From Pseudomonadota bacterium (GTDB taxonomy: Bacteria > Pseudomonadota > Gammaproteobacteria > Steroidobacterales > Steroidobacteraceae): 64,000 nucleotides of DNA. Shown in pieces: positions 19,495 to 28,552 of this stretch (its first letter is position 1; each line of letters starts with the position of its first letter). Where the stretch lies: contig JAJZDX010000010.1 of NCBI GenBank assembly GCA_021805865.1, positions 62,001 to 126,000 of the forward strand. Direction: 5' to 3'. A program made the translations under genes and the position numbers. The notes under the pieces were generated by a model. That model was not told where the DNA came from. It saw nothing but the letters and a program-made list of their open reading frames with translations, and searched no databases.

Positions 19495-19547
19495 TGTGCC
19501 GCAAGCCGGACGGCACATCCGCTCCGGCACCGCACGGGAGGCCGCAT

Positions 19548-19748
19548 ATGTCAATCGATCGCGTTGTGTTCGCTTTCGCCGGGACCGTGGTGCTTGCCGG
19601 CACCTTGCTCGGTTGGATCGCCAGTCCCTGGTGGCTGCTGCTGCCGGTCTTCGTGGGCGCAAACATGCTGCAGGCGGCCTTCACCGGCTGGTGTCCGCTG
19701 GCGATGTTGCTGAAGCGCCTGGGGGTCAAGCCAGGCGCGGCGTTCTGA
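19548..19748 (+). CDS. DUF2892 family small membrane protein (YgaP C-terminal-like)
   Basis: 66 aa, two TM helices, TGWCPLAMLLKRLGVKPG signature. Confidence 0.88.
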   Translation: MSIDRVVFAFAGTVVLAGTLLGWIASPWWLLLPVFVGANMLQAAFTGWCPLAMLLKRLGVKPGAAF

Positions 19749-19774
19749 GCCGGACCGCGCAAAGCAGGCGACAC

Positions 19775-20848
19775 ATGGCTCAGGTCAGATTCAGGCTCGC
19801 CGCCGCGCTCGCGGCCGGGGTGCTCGCAGGATGTGGTGCGAGGCATGCGCCGCCGCCCCCCCGGGCCGAGGCGCCGTTGACCTCGGTGCGCATCGAGCCG
19901 GAGCGGATTCCCGCGGAACGGCTCTTCGACGGCGTGGTTCAGGCCGCCAACCGGGCCACGATGGTCGCTCAGACCTCCGGGCGGGTCGCGGCCGTCTATC
20001 GCGACGTCGGCGATGTCGTGCCCGCCGGCGCGTTGCTCCTGCGCTTGCGCGCGACCATGCAGCGGGCGGATCTGCTCAAGGCGCATGCCGCCCTGCGCGC
20101 CGCCCGCGCCCGGGCCAAGGAGGCGCAAACCCGTTACCGGCGCATTCGCGACATGTACGACCAACGGGTCGTGCCCAAGGCGGACTTTGACCGGGTGAGG
20201 GCCGATCGGGACGCCGCGGTGGCCCGGATGAATGCGGCCCGCGCCGCGCTCGAGAGCGCCACCGAGGGCGTCGCCTATACCGAGATCCGCGCCCCTTACG
20301 CGGGCGTCGTCATCCAACGCCTGGTGCAGGTGGGCGAGGCGGTGGCGCCGGGCACGCCCCTGGTGAAGGTGGCGTCGCTGAAGGACCTGCGGGTCGTGGT
20401 GAGCGTGCCCCAGTCGCTCGCCGGGACGGTGCGCCGGGCCGGCAAGGGAATGGTGTACGTCGCAGGCTCACCCGTCGCGGCGCAGCGGGTGACGGTGTTT
20501 CCGGCCGCGTCCGCCCTGTCCAACACCTTCCGTGTCCGGCTGGCGCTGCCTGCCGGCACGCGCGGGCTGTATCCCGGCATGGTCGTGCGGGCGGGGTTCG
20601 TGACCGGCGTGCACACGCGGCTGCTGGTGCCCTGCAGCGCCGTCGTCAGGCGCAGCGCCGTCACCGCGGTCTATCTCGTTCAGCCGAACGGCAACGTGCT
20701 GATGCAGCAGGTGCGCCTCGGAGAGCGTCGCGGCAACCGCATCGAGGTGCTCTCGGGCCTGATGGCGGGCGATCGTGTGGCGCTCGATCCGCTCGTGGCG
20801 ATGCAGAGGCTCGAGCCCTTCCCGGACAGGTCGGGAACGGCGCGATGA
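19775..20848 (+). CDS. RND efflux adaptor, lipoprotein
   Basis: Lipobox GVLAGCGARH; HlyD/AcrA domains (APYAGVVIQRLVQVGEAVAPGTPLVKV). Confidence 0.92.
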   Translation: MAQVRFRLAAALAAGVLAGCGARHAPPPPRAEAPLTSVRIEPERIPAERLFDGVVQAANRATMVAQTSGRVAAVYRDVGDVVPAGALLLRLRATMQRADLLKAHAALRAARARAKEAQTRYRRIRDMYDQRVVPKADFDRVRADRDAAVARMNAARAALESATEGVAYTEIRAPYAGVVIQRLVQVGEAVAPGTPLVKVASLKDLRVVVSVPQSLAGTVRRAGKGMVYVAGSPVAAQRVTVFPAASALSNTFRVRLALPAGTRGLYPGMVVRAGFVTGVHTRLLVPCSAVVRRSAVTAVYLVQPNGNVLMQQVRLGERRGNRIEVLSGLMAGDRVALDPLVAMQRLEPFPDRSGTAR

Positions 20849-20885
20849 GCGCCCTCGTCGGGCCTGCCCGGGGCGGGAGCCGCAC

Positions 20886-23800
20886 ATGAGCGAGAAGCTC
20901 GGCTTCAGCGGGCGCCTGGCGAGCCGCTTCCTGCACAATCAGATCACCCCGCTGCTCGCGATTCTCGCGGTGGGCATGGGTCTGTTCGCGCTGGCCATCA
21001 CTCCGCGCCAGGAAGACCCCGACATCAACGTCACCTTCGCCAACGTGTTCGTTCCCTTTCCCGGGGCCTCCTCGCGCCAGGTTGAGCGCCAGGTCACCAC
21101 GCCTCTCGAGCAGGTGCTCGACTCGATCCGCGGCATCAAGCACATCTACTCCGTGTCCCGCCCCGGGCTCGCGGTCCTGACAGTGCAGTACAAGGTCGGC
21201 CAGCCGCGCACCACGGCCATCGTGCGCCTGTACAACGCCATCTATTCGCACCGCAACCTGTGGCCGCCCGGTTCCGGCATCCTGAGGCCGCTCGTGCGGC
21301 CCATGGGCATCGATGATGTGCCCTTCATGACGCTGACGCTGTGGACGACCGATCGCGGCCGCGGCTCCTACCAGCTCGGGGAGGTGGCGCGCGCCATCGA
21401 GACCCAGCTGCAGCGCGTGCCGGGCACGCGCAAGGTGTCCACGATCGGGGCGCCCGAGAGTCTCGTGCGCGTGCGCCTCGATCCGGGCAAACTCGCCGCC
21501 TACGGACTCGCGGCGAGTGACATCGAGCGCTCGCTCCAGGCGGCCAACCTGACGCTGCAGGCCGGCTCGCTCATCGGGGGCGATCGCGTGGTGCCGGTGC
21601 AGGCCGGCCAGTTCCTCGCCAGCCGCGAGGAGGTGGCCGACCTCGTGGTGGGCGTGCATGACGGGCGGCCCGTGTATCTCGCCGAAATCGCCGACGTGGC
21701 CTTTCAGCCCGATGCGCCGCATTCGTACGTGTGGTTCGGCACCGGCCCGGGCGCCGCCCGGCGCAGCCTGCCCGAGGTGAGCTACGCGCCCGCGGTCACC
21801 ATCGCCATCGCCAAGAAGACGGGCACGAACGCCAGCACCATCGCCGATGAGGTGCTCCAGCGCCTGCACCAGCTGAGCGGCACGTACATTCCCGCGGGAG
21901 TGCACATCACCGTCACGCGCAACTACGGACACAGCGCCGATGAGAAGGCGATGAAGCTCATCGAGAAGCTCATCGAAGCCACCCTCTCGGTCGTCCTGCT
22001 CGTCTTCCTCACCATGGGCCGGCGCGAGGCGGTGGTCGTGGGCGCGGCGGTCGGCGTCACCCTGATGGCGACGCTGTTCGCCTCGTGGGCGTGGGGATTC
22101 ACCATCAACCGCGTGTCGCTGTTTGCCCTGATCTTCTCCATCGGCATCCTGGTCGACGATGCGATCGTGGTGGTCGAGAATGTCCACCGGCACATGCGCC
22201 TCGGCGGCGGCACGCTGAGCGACATCATTCCGGTGGCGGTCGATGAGGTCGGCGGACCGACCATTCTTGCCACCTTCACCGTGATCGCCGCGCTCATGCC
22301 CATGGCGTTCGTCGGCGGGATGATGGGGCCGTACATGAGCCCCATTCCGATCAACGCCAGCTCCGGGATGCTGCTCTCGCTCGCGGTGGCGCTGATGTTC
22401 ACCCCGTGGCTGTGCCGCAAGCTCCTCTCCCACAGCCACATTCCGCCCACCGAGCATGCCGCGGAGCCGCCCCTGCTGAGGCTGTTTCAGCGTCTGGTCG
22501 GGCCCTTTCTCGCGGGCGTCAAGGGCCGCAAGCGGCGCCGCTGGCTCTTTGGGGCGATCGTGGCGGCGATCCTGCTGGCGATCGGCCTGGTGATCGCCAA
22601 GGCGGTGGTGCTGAAGATGCTGCCCTTCGACAACATGTCGGAATTCGAGGTGGTGGTGGAGATGCCGGTCGGTACCACCGTCGAGACCACCGCCCGCGTG
22701 CTCGATGCGCTCGCGCAGGTCATCGCGCGGGTGCCGGAGGTGAGCGACTACCAGGTCTATGCGGGCACGCATGCGCCCGTGAATTTCAACGGCCTGGTCC
22801 GCCAGTACTACCTGCGCCAGGGGCCCCGATACGGGGAGATCGCCGTGGAGCTCGTTCCGAAGGACGAGCGCAGCCGCCAGAGTCATGCGATCGCCCTCGC
22901 CGTGCGGCCGGCGCTTGCCGCCGTCGCCCGCCGCTACGGCGCGTCCCTGCAGGTGGTCGAGGTGCCCCCGGGGCCGCCGGTGCTCGCGCCCATCGTGGCC
23001 GAGATCTTCGGTCCGAGCTATGCCATGCAGCGCCGGCTCGCGCTGCAGATCCGCAAGGTGTTCGACACCACCCCCAATGTCGTCGATACCTACGACACGG
23101 TCGAGGCGCATGCCCGGCGCCTGCTCGTCGATGTCGATCGGCAGAAGGCGGCGCTTCTCGGTGTCTCGCAGGCGCAGATCGCGCGCACGCTCTCGATGGC
23201 GCTCTCCGGGTATGACGCGACCTATGTGCACATCGGCCGCGAGCGCCAGTTGATTCCGGTGCGCCTCGAGCTCTCTCCGGCCAACCAGGCGAGGATCGGC
23301 CGGGTGCTTTCGCTGCGGGTGCGCGCTTCGGATGGCGCGCTCGTGCCGCTCTCGCAGCTCGTGCGGGTGCGCAAGAGCACCTGGGACGGCGCGATCTATC
23401 AAAAGGACCTCATGCCCGTGACCTATGTCATGGGGGACATGGCAGGTCCCCTCGACAGTCCTCTTTACGGCATGTTCGACATCTCCGCGCGGCTGCGCCG
23501 GCTGAAGATCGCCGGTCGGACCCTCGAGCAACGCTTCATCAGCGTGCCGTCCAACCCGAACCGCTTCGCGCTCAAGTGGGGCGGCGAATGGCAGGTCACC
23601 TACGAGACCTTCCGCGACATGGGAATCGCCTACGCCGTGGGGCTGGCGCTCATCTACCTGCTGATCGTGGCGCAGTTCGGCTCCTACGTGGTGCCGTTCA
23701 TCATCATGGCGCCGATCCCGCTCACCATCATCGGCGTGATGCCCGGGCATGCGCTGCTTGGCGATCAGTTCACCGCCACCTCGATGATCGGCATGATTGC

Positions 23801-24128
23801 GCTCGCCGGCATCATCGTGCGCAATTCCATCCTGCTGGTCGACTTCGTCGACGGCGCCGTGCGGGCCGGCTACCCGCTCGAGGAAGCGGTGGTTCGAGCG
23901 GGGGCGATCCGTGCCAAGCCGATCGTCCTCACCGCGGTGGCCGCGATGCTCGGCGCGGTGTTCATCCTGTCCGACCCGATCTTCACCGGTCTGGCGGTCT
24001 CGCTCCTGTTCGGCATCTTCGTCTCGACGCTTCTCACGCTCGTCGTGATCCCGATCCTCTATTACGTCTATCTGAAGCGCAAAGAGGCGAGCGTGGTGCG
24101 CGCGCCCGAGGCGGCGGCTCATGAGTGA
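20886..24128 (+). CDS. RND efflux transporter (HAE/AcrB superfamily)
   Basis: 1080 aa; FSIGILVDDAIVVVENVHRHM and GMIALAGIIVRNSILLVDFVDGA motifs. Confidence 0.95.
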   Translation: MSEKLGFSGRLASRFLHNQITPLLAILAVGMGLFALAITPRQEDPDINVTFANVFVPFPGASSRQVERQVTTPLEQVLDSIRGIKHIYSVSRPGLAVLTVQYKVGQPRTTAIVRLYNAIYSHRNLWPPGSGILRPLVRPMGIDDVPFMTLTLWTTDRGRGSYQLGEVARAIETQLQRVPGTRKVSTIGAPESLVRVRLDPGKLAAYGLAASDIERSLQAANLTLQAGSLIGGDRVVPVQAGQFLASREEVADLVVGVHDGRPVYLAEIADVAFQPDAPHSYVWFGTGPGAARRSLPEVSYAPAVTIAIAKKTGTNASTIADEVLQRLHQLSGTYIPAGVHITVTRNYGHSADEKAMKLIEKLIEATLSVVLLVFLTMGRREAVVVGAAVGVTLMATLFASWAWGFTINRVSLFALIFSIGILVDDAIVVVENVHRHMRLGGGTLSDIIPVAVDEVGGPTILATFTVIAALMPMAFVGGMMGPYMSPIPINASSGMLLSLAVALMFTPWLCRKLLSHSHIPPTEHAAEPPLLRLFQRLVGPFLAGVKGRKRRRWLFGAIVAAILLAIGLVIAKAVVLKMLPFDNMSEFEVVVEMPVGTTVETTARVLDALAQVIARVPEVSDYQVYAGTHAPVNFNGLVRQYYLRQGPRYGEIAVELVPKDERSRQSHAIALAVRPALAAVARRYGASLQVVEVPPGPPVLAPIVAEIFGPSYAMQRRLALQIRKVFDTTPNVVDTYDTVEAHARRLLVDVDRQKAALLGVSQAQIARTLSMALSGYDATYVHIGRERQLIPVRLELSPANQARIGRVLSLRVRASDGALVPLSQLVRVRKSTWDGAIYQKDLMPVTYVMGDMAGPLDSPLYGMFDISARLRRLKIAGRTLEQRFISVPSNPNRFALKWGGEWQVTYETFRDMGIAYAVGLALIYLLIVAQFGSYVVPFIIMAPIPLTIIGVMPGHALLGDQFTATSMIGMIALAGIIVRNSILLVDFVDGAVRAGYPLEEAVVRAGAIRAKPIVLTAVAAMLGAVFILSDPIFTGLAVSLLFGIFVSTLLTLVVIPILYYVYLKRKEASVVRAPEAAAHE

Positions 24129-24194
24129 CGGGCGCGCCATCCCGATGTTCGACCCGGTCACTTGCCTGCGAGAGCTTCTCTCCTGGGGGTTGTC

Positions 24195-25475
24195 ATGGCA
24201 CACGTAGTCATCATCGGTGCGGGCCTGGGGGGCGTCCCCTGCGCCTACGAGATGCGCAAGCGTCTCGGCAAGGCGCATCACGTGACGCTCATCGGCTCCT
24301 CGTCCTATTTCGAGTTCACCCCGTCCAATCCCTGGGTGGCCGTCGGCTGGCGGGACCGGGCTCAGACCCGCGTGAGCCTGCACGATCCGCTCACCGCCAA
24401 GGGTGTCGACTGGATCGACACCCCTGTGGTCTCGATCGATGCCGAGGGCCGGATCCTGACGCTCGCCGATCAACGGACCCTGGCCTATGACTATCTGGTG
24501 ATCACCACGGGGCCGAAGCTCGCCTTCGAGGAGGTGCCGGGCCTGGGCCCCGACGGGCACACCCAGTCGATCTGTACCCAGGAGCACGCGGTGAGGGCCT
24601 GGGAGGAATATCAGCGATTGCTGCAGCAGCCGGGTCCGGTGGTGGTCGGGGCGGCACAGGGGGCGAGCTGTTTCGGACCGGCGTACGAGTTTGCGATGAT
24701 CCTCGATGCGGATCTTCGCAAGCGCAAGCTGCGCGACCGTGTGCCGATCACCTTCGTCACCAGCGAGCCGTACATCGGGCACATGGGCCTGGGGGGCGTG
24801 GGCGACAGCAAGGGGCTGATGGAATCGGAGCTTCGCCAGCGCCACATCAAGTGGATCACCAACGCCAGGGTGGGCGCCGTCGGGGAGGGCTCGATGACCG
24901 TGATCGAGCACGCGGAGGACGGCAAGCCGAAAAAGGAGCACGAGCTCGGCTTTCGCTTCGCCATGGTGCTGCCGGCATTCAAGGGCGTAGATGCGGTGGC
25001 CGCGGTCCCGGGGCTGTGCAACCCGCGCGGCTTCGTGCTCATCGACGAGCATCAGCGCTCGAAGAAGTACCCCAACATCTTCTCGGCCGGCGTATGCGTC
25101 GCCATCCCTCCCGTGGAGGCGACCCCGGTGCCGACCGGCGCGCCCAAGACCGGCTACATGATCGAGTCGATGGTGACGGCGATCTGCGAGAACATCGCCG
25201 CGGAGCTCACCGGGCGGCCGGGGACGGCGTGCGCGACCTGGAATGCGGTGTGCCTCGCCGACTTCGGCGACACCGGCGCGGCGTTCGTGGCGTTGCCGCA
25301 GATCCCGCCGCGCAACGTCACCTGGACCAAGGTGGGCAAATGGGTGCACCTCGGCAAAGTGGCCTTCGAGAAGTACTTCCTGCGCAAGGTGCGTACCGGA
25401 TCGATCACCCCGCTGTACGAGAAATACGTGCTCAAGATCCTCGGCATCGGCTCGCTCAAGAGCACGGGAACATGA
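24195..25475 (+). CDS. sqr: Sulfide:quinone oxidoreductase, Acidithiobacillus-like type
   Basis: MAHVVIIGAGLGGVPCAYEM...SICTQEH...GAAQGASCFGPAYEFAMI...DEHQRSKKYPNIFSAGV...PVPTGAPKTGYMIESM...WNAVCLADFGD; cysteines C127, C159, C353 align by eye with the redox cysteines of A. ferrooxidans SQR (C128/C160/C356). Confidence 0.93.
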   Translation: MAHVVIIGAGLGGVPCAYEMRKRLGKAHHVTLIGSSSYFEFTPSNPWVAVGWRDRAQTRVSLHDPLTAKGVDWIDTPVVSIDAEGRILTLADQRTLAYDYLVITTGPKLAFEEVPGLGPDGHTQSICTQEHAVRAWEEYQRLLQQPGPVVVGAAQGASCFGPAYEFAMILDADLRKRKLRDRVPITFVTSEPYIGHMGLGGVGDSKGLMESELRQRHIKWITNARVGAVGEGSMTVIEHAEDGKPKKEHELGFRFAMVLPAFKGVDAVAAVPGLCNPRGFVLIDEHQRSKKYPNIFSAGVCVAIPPVEATPVPTGAPKTGYMIESMVTAICENIAAELTGRPGTACATWNAVCLADFGDTGAAFVALPQIPPRNVTWTKVGKWVHLGKVAFEKYFLRKVRTGSITPLYEKYVLKILGIGSLKSTGT

Positions 25476-26767
25476 GAGCGCTGCGCGCACCGCGAATCGC
25501 CGCGGCGCTGCTGCTGGCGGCGGCAGGGCCCGCCGCCGCCGAGACGCTGAGGCAGGCGTGGCGGCTGGCCATCGCCCGCAACCAGGCACTGGCCGCAGCC
25601 CAGGCGGACGTGCAGGGGGCGAGAGACCGGGAGCGTGCGGCGCGCGATGCGCGCTGGCCGAGCGTGAGCGCCACCGCCGGCTACACACATCTCGGACAGT
25701 CGCCGCAGCTGGATGTGGTGACGCCGGCGTTCGCATTCCGCTCGGGGCCGATCTTCAAGAACAACCAGTACGTCAGCGGCTCGGTGCAGATGAGGATCCC
25801 CCTCTACACCGGCGGGGCGATCAGGGCGGGAATCAGCGCGGCGCGGGCAGGTCTCGCCGGGGCCTCCGCGCAGGAGCGGGCGATGCTCGCGGACCTGAAG
25901 CTGGAGGTGGCCGACGGGTACGTGGGAGTGCTGCGCTCACAGCGCCGGTTGGCCGTGGCCGACGCAGCCGTCAGGAGTCTGCGCTCCCACCTGCGCGACG
26001 TGCGGGCGATGTACGCGCGCCAGCTGGTAGCGAAGAGCGATCTGCTCGCGGCCGAGGTGGCGCTCGCCAATGCAAGGGAGACAAAGGTGAACGCCGCCAA
26101 CTCCGTGCAGATCGCGCAGGCGGAGTACAACCGGCTGCTCGGGGAGCCGCTCGGGCGCGTGCCGCAGCTCGCCGACGCGCTGCCGGCGTACCCGGTCGAC
26201 ATGCTGCCGCTCGCCACGCTCCTGAGGCGGGCGCTCGCCTCGCGCCCCGAGCTCCGGGCGCTCGCCTCGCGCGCCGGCTCCCTCGCCGCCCGCGCCCGCG
26301 CGAAGACCGCCAGCCGGCTGCCGCAGCTCGCGGCCGTGGGCGGCTTCACGCATTTTGACAACCAGATCCTCAATCGCGAGAACTTCTCGACGGTGGGCGT
26401 CGGGCTCACCTGGAAGCTGTTCGACGGTGGGCGGGCGGCGAACGAGGCCGATGCGCTGCGCGCCGAGAGCCGCGCGGCGGGACGCCGGCTGAGGGACCTG
26501 CGCTCGCGCATCGAGCTTCAGGTGCGTGCCGACTGGCTGGCGCTCGCCGCGGCGCGGGCGAAAGTGGCCGCCTCGCGCGCCGCCACCGCGCAGGCGGCGG
26601 AGAATCTGCGCATCTCGCGCGAGCTGTACGGGGCGGGCCTGGCTTCCAACACGCAGGTGCTCGAGGCGGTCACTTTGAGCACGAGGGCTGCGGAGAATCA
26701 CGACGACGCGGTGCTCGATGAGGCGCTCGCGAAGGTAACGCTCGCCTACGCGGTAGGGGCGCTGTGA
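25472..26767 (+). CDS. TolC-family outer membrane efflux protein
   Basis: Signal peptide (AAALLLAAAGPAAAETLRQAWRLAIARNQAL), OEP repeats; ATGA-coupled to sqr. Confidence 0.92.
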   Translation: MRALRAPRIAAALLLAAAGPAAAETLRQAWRLAIARNQALAAAQADVQGARDRERAARDARWPSVSATAGYTHLGQSPQLDVVTPAFAFRSGPIFKNNQYVSGSVQMRIPLYTGGAIRAGISAARAGLAGASAQERAMLADLKLEVADGYVGVLRSQRRLAVADAAVRSLRSHLRDVRAMYARQLVAKSDLLAAEVALANARETKVNAANSVQIAQAEYNRLLGEPLGRVPQLADALPAYPVDMLPLATLLRRALASRPELRALASRAGSLAARARAKTASRLPQLAAVGGFTHFDNQILNRENFSTVGVGLTWKLFDGGRAANEADALRAESRAAGRRLRDLRSRIELQVRADWLALAAARAKVAASRAATAQAAENLRISRELYGAGLASNTQVLEAVTLSTRAAENHDDAVLDEALAKVTLAYAVGAL

Positions 26768-26774
26768 GAGGCGG

Positions 26775-27998
26775 CTAGCCCAGCTTCAGCAGCTGGGTGA
26801 TGAGCGCGTCGGTGTTGATCGGCTCGCCGGAGAGCGCCATGGCGAGCAGCTCGCCGCCGAGCAGCGGCAGGGTGAGCAGCACATCGGGGCGCGTGCGGGC
26901 GATGCGGCCGGTATTGCGGGTGTCGGCGACCGCGGCGACGGTGTGCACGGTCGGGTTCATCTCCTTGGCCGCCAGCACGACGAAGGCGTTGTAGGAGTCG
27001 TCCTCGCTCAGTGCGAGCACGGCGCGCGCCTGGACGATGCCGGCGTGCTCGAGGACTTCGGCATCGCTGCCGTCGCCGACGATGAGGTCCTCCGGCTGAG
27101 GCTCGCTGTCCCCCGGCTTCTCGGATCGGATGACAGTGACGGTGAGTGCGCGGGCCGACAGCGCCCGGGCGGTGTCCTGCGCGAGCGGACCGTCGCCCAC
27201 GACGATGATGTGGGAGGCGCGCTTCATCTTCTTTCTCCTTCCCGGCTGCAGCAGATTCATCAGCCGCTTGTCGATCAACGGGCCGGCGATCGCCGGCAGC
27301 GCCGTGGCGAACACCGCCAGGCCGAGCACGATGAGCGAGATCGTGAACAGGCGGGCGGCGGGGCTCGCCGGCGTGATGTCCCCGTACCCCACGGTCGACA
27401 TGGTCTCGACGGCGTAATACAACGCGTCGAGGAGACTGCGGATCGGCGGGTTGTAGCCTGCGCCAAGGGCGAGCGATCCCAGGGTACCGTAGCCCAGGGT
27501 GAACAGCAGCCCCGTGAGGGCGAACAGCGTCGCGGTGGCGAGGCTGGCGCGCGTGAAGCTGCCGCGGGCGGCGAGCAGCAACAGCAGTTGCGCGATGCCG
27601 AAGGCTTCGAGCGGCCTCGAGGCCCTCGAGAGCGGCGAGAACTCGAGCGACACCATTGCGAGCGTCAGGAGGAATGCCAGCACCCAGGCGAGCCGCGAGC
27701 GCCACAGCATCCCGACGGCGACGAGGACCAGCAGCACGCCGATGACCACGTGCGACACGTCGCCGATCTGCACGATGCCCAGGCCGGTTGCGAGCGATGC
27801 GATCGATGCGCTGCCGGTCCAGGCCGCAATCAGCGGCCGCAGCGAGCCGGAGGCGAGCAGGATGTGCAGCAACCCCTGCGTGCCGACCAGGGCGGCGAGG
27901 GGAACGTGCGGAAACCATGCGCGTGCGTGCAGGAAGCGAGCGGTACGGCGGCGCGCCGTCTGCCACCTCACGCGCAGGGTGGTCGTGGCGACTCGCAC
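26775..27998 (-). CDS. Voltage-gated-type potassium channel with TrkA-N domain (Kch-like)
   Basis: Selectivity filter ETMSTVGYGDITP; C-terminal Rossmann domain HIIVVGDGPLAQDTARAL. Confidence 0.92.
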   Translation of the reverse strand: MRVATTTLRVRWQTARRRTARFLHARAWFPHVPLAALVGTQGLLHILLASGSLRPLIAAWTGSASIASLATGLGIVQIGDVSHVVIGVLLVLVAVGMLWRSRLAWVLAFLLTLAMVSLEFSPLSRASRPLEAFGIAQLLLLLAARGSFTRASLATATLFALTGLLFTLGYGTLGSLALGAGYNPPIRSLLDALYYAVETMSTVGYGDITPASPAARLFTISLIVLGLAVFATALPAIAGPLIDKRLMNLLQPGRRKKMKRASHIIVVGDGPLAQDTARALSARALTVTVIRSEKPGDSEPQPEDLIVGDGSDAEVLEHAGIVQARAVLALSEDDSYNAFVVLAAKEMNPTVHTVAAVADTRNTGRIARTRPDVLLTLPLLGGELLAMALSGEPINTDALITQLLKLG

Positions 27999-28020
27999 GC
28001 GATGTGCGTCCTGCAGCGGC

Positions 28021-28293
28021 TCAGAAGTTCCCGGCGTCGCAAAAACCGGAGCCGCACCCGCCGCCTGCGCACCCGCCGCCCGCGCAGCCGGGGGCCTCGC
28101 GGGGCCCGGCGGAGGAGGTGGCGAGGAAGCCGGCCGAGATCAGTTTCTCGACCGGCGAGGCCGGGTCCGTCACGCCCGGGGTGATGCCGGCGCGCTCGCA
28201 CAGCTCGCCCCAGGAGAGGAGTCTTTCGGCCATGCCGTGCCTCACCTCGACCAGGCAGCCGTTGGCGGGACAACGATATTCATACGTCGGCAA
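28021..28293 (-). CDS. FmdB-like zinc-ribbon protein with Cys/Gly-rich tail
   Basis: TTG start; MPTYEYRCPANGC...VEKLISAGFLATSS...CAGGGCAGGGCGSGFC. Confidence 0.75.
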   Translation of the reverse strand: MPTYEYRCPANGCLVEVRHGMAERLLSWGELCERAGITPGVTDPASPVEKLISAGFLATSSAGPREAPGCAGGGCAGGGCGSGFCDAGNF

Positions 28294-28552
28294 GGTTGTT
28301 CTCCAGGGCTCGGGGATTGCGCGGACCGCATGCACGGCGAGCGCCTGACTATAGCAGGAACAGGCCTCGCCGCCCCCGGCCGTCGCCGGTGTCTGCGCAC
28401 CGGCAGAACCGCTTGCGACGGAGTGGTGTGTCGCTGCGACCGGTCCGGGGGGGGATGCTGGCGGGCAGCGGCCGGTTCGGATACCGTTCCTCAATCTGTG
28501 GACAAGATTCGTGCCACCGGCTCCTGCGGGCGGCGCGCGAAAGCGAGATCGC

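Noticed and set aside
20661-25736. 1,691-aa reverse-strand ORF opposite the RND/SQR genes
   Set aside because: Arg/His/Asp-rich translation without domains; a shadow frame of GC-rich codons spanning several well-supported genes.
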